Notes under the pieces: generated by a model
What the model was told of the DNA's origin: nothing
Seen by the model: only the letters and a program-made list of their open reading frames with translations
Databases searched by the model: none
Position numbers and translations under genes: made by a program
NCBI RefSeq assembly: GCF_039543385.1
Contig: NZ_BAABJQ010000012.1
Location: forward strand, 124,001-188,000
Direction: 5' to 3'
Origin: Rugosimonospora acidiphila
GTDB lineage: Bacteria > Actinomycetota > Actinomycetes > Mycobacteriales > Micromonosporaceae
Length of the DNA: 64,000 bases
Shown: piece by piece, positions 63,708 through 64,000 of the stretch
Numbering within the stretch: the first letter of the stretch is position 1
Layout of the letters: every line of letters starts with the position of its first letter

Positions 63708-64000
63708 ATGCACGCCATCATCATCCGAGAGCCGGGTGGCCCCGAAGTCCTCACCTGGACCGAGGTGCCCGACCCCGAGCCCCGCCCGGGCGAGGTCATC
63801 GTCGACGTGGCCGCGAGCGCGGTCAACCGGGCCGACCTGCTGCAACGGGCCGGCGGCTACCCCCCGCCGGCGGGTGCCTCGCCGTACCCGGGCCTGGAGT
63901 GCTCAGGCACCATCAGCGCGCTGGGTGAGGGGGTCACCGGCTGGCGCGTCGGGGACCGGGTGTGCGCCCTGCTGGCCGGCGGCGGGTACGCGGAGAAGGT
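63708..64000 (+). CDS. NAD(P)H:quinone oxidoreductase, PIG3 type, truncated by window end
   Basis: The first 97 residues of a medium-chain dehydrogenase are visible: MHAIIIREPGGPEVLTWTEV, then RPGEVIVDVAASAVNRADLLQRAGGYPPP and YPGLECSGTISALGEGV, then WRVGDRVCALLAGGGYAEKV. The NRADLLQRxGxYPPPxGAS segment is characteristic of the zinc-free PIG3/quinone oxidoreductase branch, which reduces quinones with NADPH. The gene continues beyond the window. Confidence 0.92.
   Translation, partial: MHAIIIREPGGPEVLTWTEVPDPEPRPGEVIVDVAASAVNRADLLQRAGGYPPPAGASPYPGLECSGTISALGEGVTGWRVGDRVCALLAGGGYAEK

Overview
The window is a high-GC, gene-dense stretch of an actinobacterial chromosome. Several things support this: strong G/C bias at third codon positions, frequent GTG starts, and gene families typical of Actinobacteria. 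These include a bacterial proteasome activator with a C-terminal GQYL tail, a DUF5926 protein, a DUF1707 protein and three LytR-CpsA-Psr (LCP) proteins. The block GDPD - pheA - small metallopeptidase - serS - HAD phosphatases resembles the glpQ1/pheA/serS neighbourhood of mycobacteria. A Micromonosporaceae-like host is my inference, not something the sequence proves. About twenty genes have a TANNNT-like -10 box ending only 6-8 bases before the start codon. This is the signature of leaderless mRNAs, and I used it to choose several starts.

Left part (1-14.1 kb): after the edge of a CBS-domain gene comes a surface-polysaccharide cluster. It holds a nucleotidyltransferase paired with a CDP-alcohol phosphotransferase, a flippase-like protein, an O-antigen-ligase/polymerase-like protein, a GT4 glycosyltransferase, a DUF2142 membrane protein, a polyprenyl-phosphate sugar transferase that should start the repeat unit, and a very long membrane protein with about 470 disordered N-terminal residues. 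A Fpg/Nei DNA glycosylase lies among them. 14.2-24.4 kb: a LytS/LytTR two-component pair, an Uma2 nuclease, two DUF485 + sodium:solute symporter (acetate/pyruvate type) modules and an ABC exporter between the modules. 24.4-30.3 kb: a UDP-glucuronate decarboxylase-like gene and three tandem LCP ligases, which attach glycopolymers to the wall and fit the polysaccharide theme.

30.3-44.3 kb is mostly conserved housekeeping: rhodanese, GDPD, a GAF-PAS histidine kinase with an RsbW-like ATPase, DUF5926, arginine deiminase, NERD-like, PAS and ACT proteins, pheA, metallopeptidase, OsmC, serS and two HAD phosphatases. 44.2-47.6 kb is an ABC transporter plus NarL-type two-component operon on the minus strand. 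47.7-59.6 kb holds bpa, an orphan solute-binding lipoprotein, a GT39/GT2 divergent pair, a GH75 chitosanase, small membrane proteins (one of only 54 residues), a LysR/short-chain-dehydrogenase pair and unknown genes.

60.0-63.1 kb is bounded by an intact tRNA-Ser(UGA) and a duplicated 52-bp copy of its 3' part. It carries a membrane-anchored protein, a beta-lactamase-like serine hydrolase and a frameshifted prim-pol gene, so it looks like the remnant of a small integrative element. The window ends inside a PIG3-type quinone oxidoreductase. I found no CRISPR array, no rRNA, no transposase and no clearly novel defence system. The most unusual signals are the tRNA island, the repeat-built insertions in several proteins, and the non-canonical starts.
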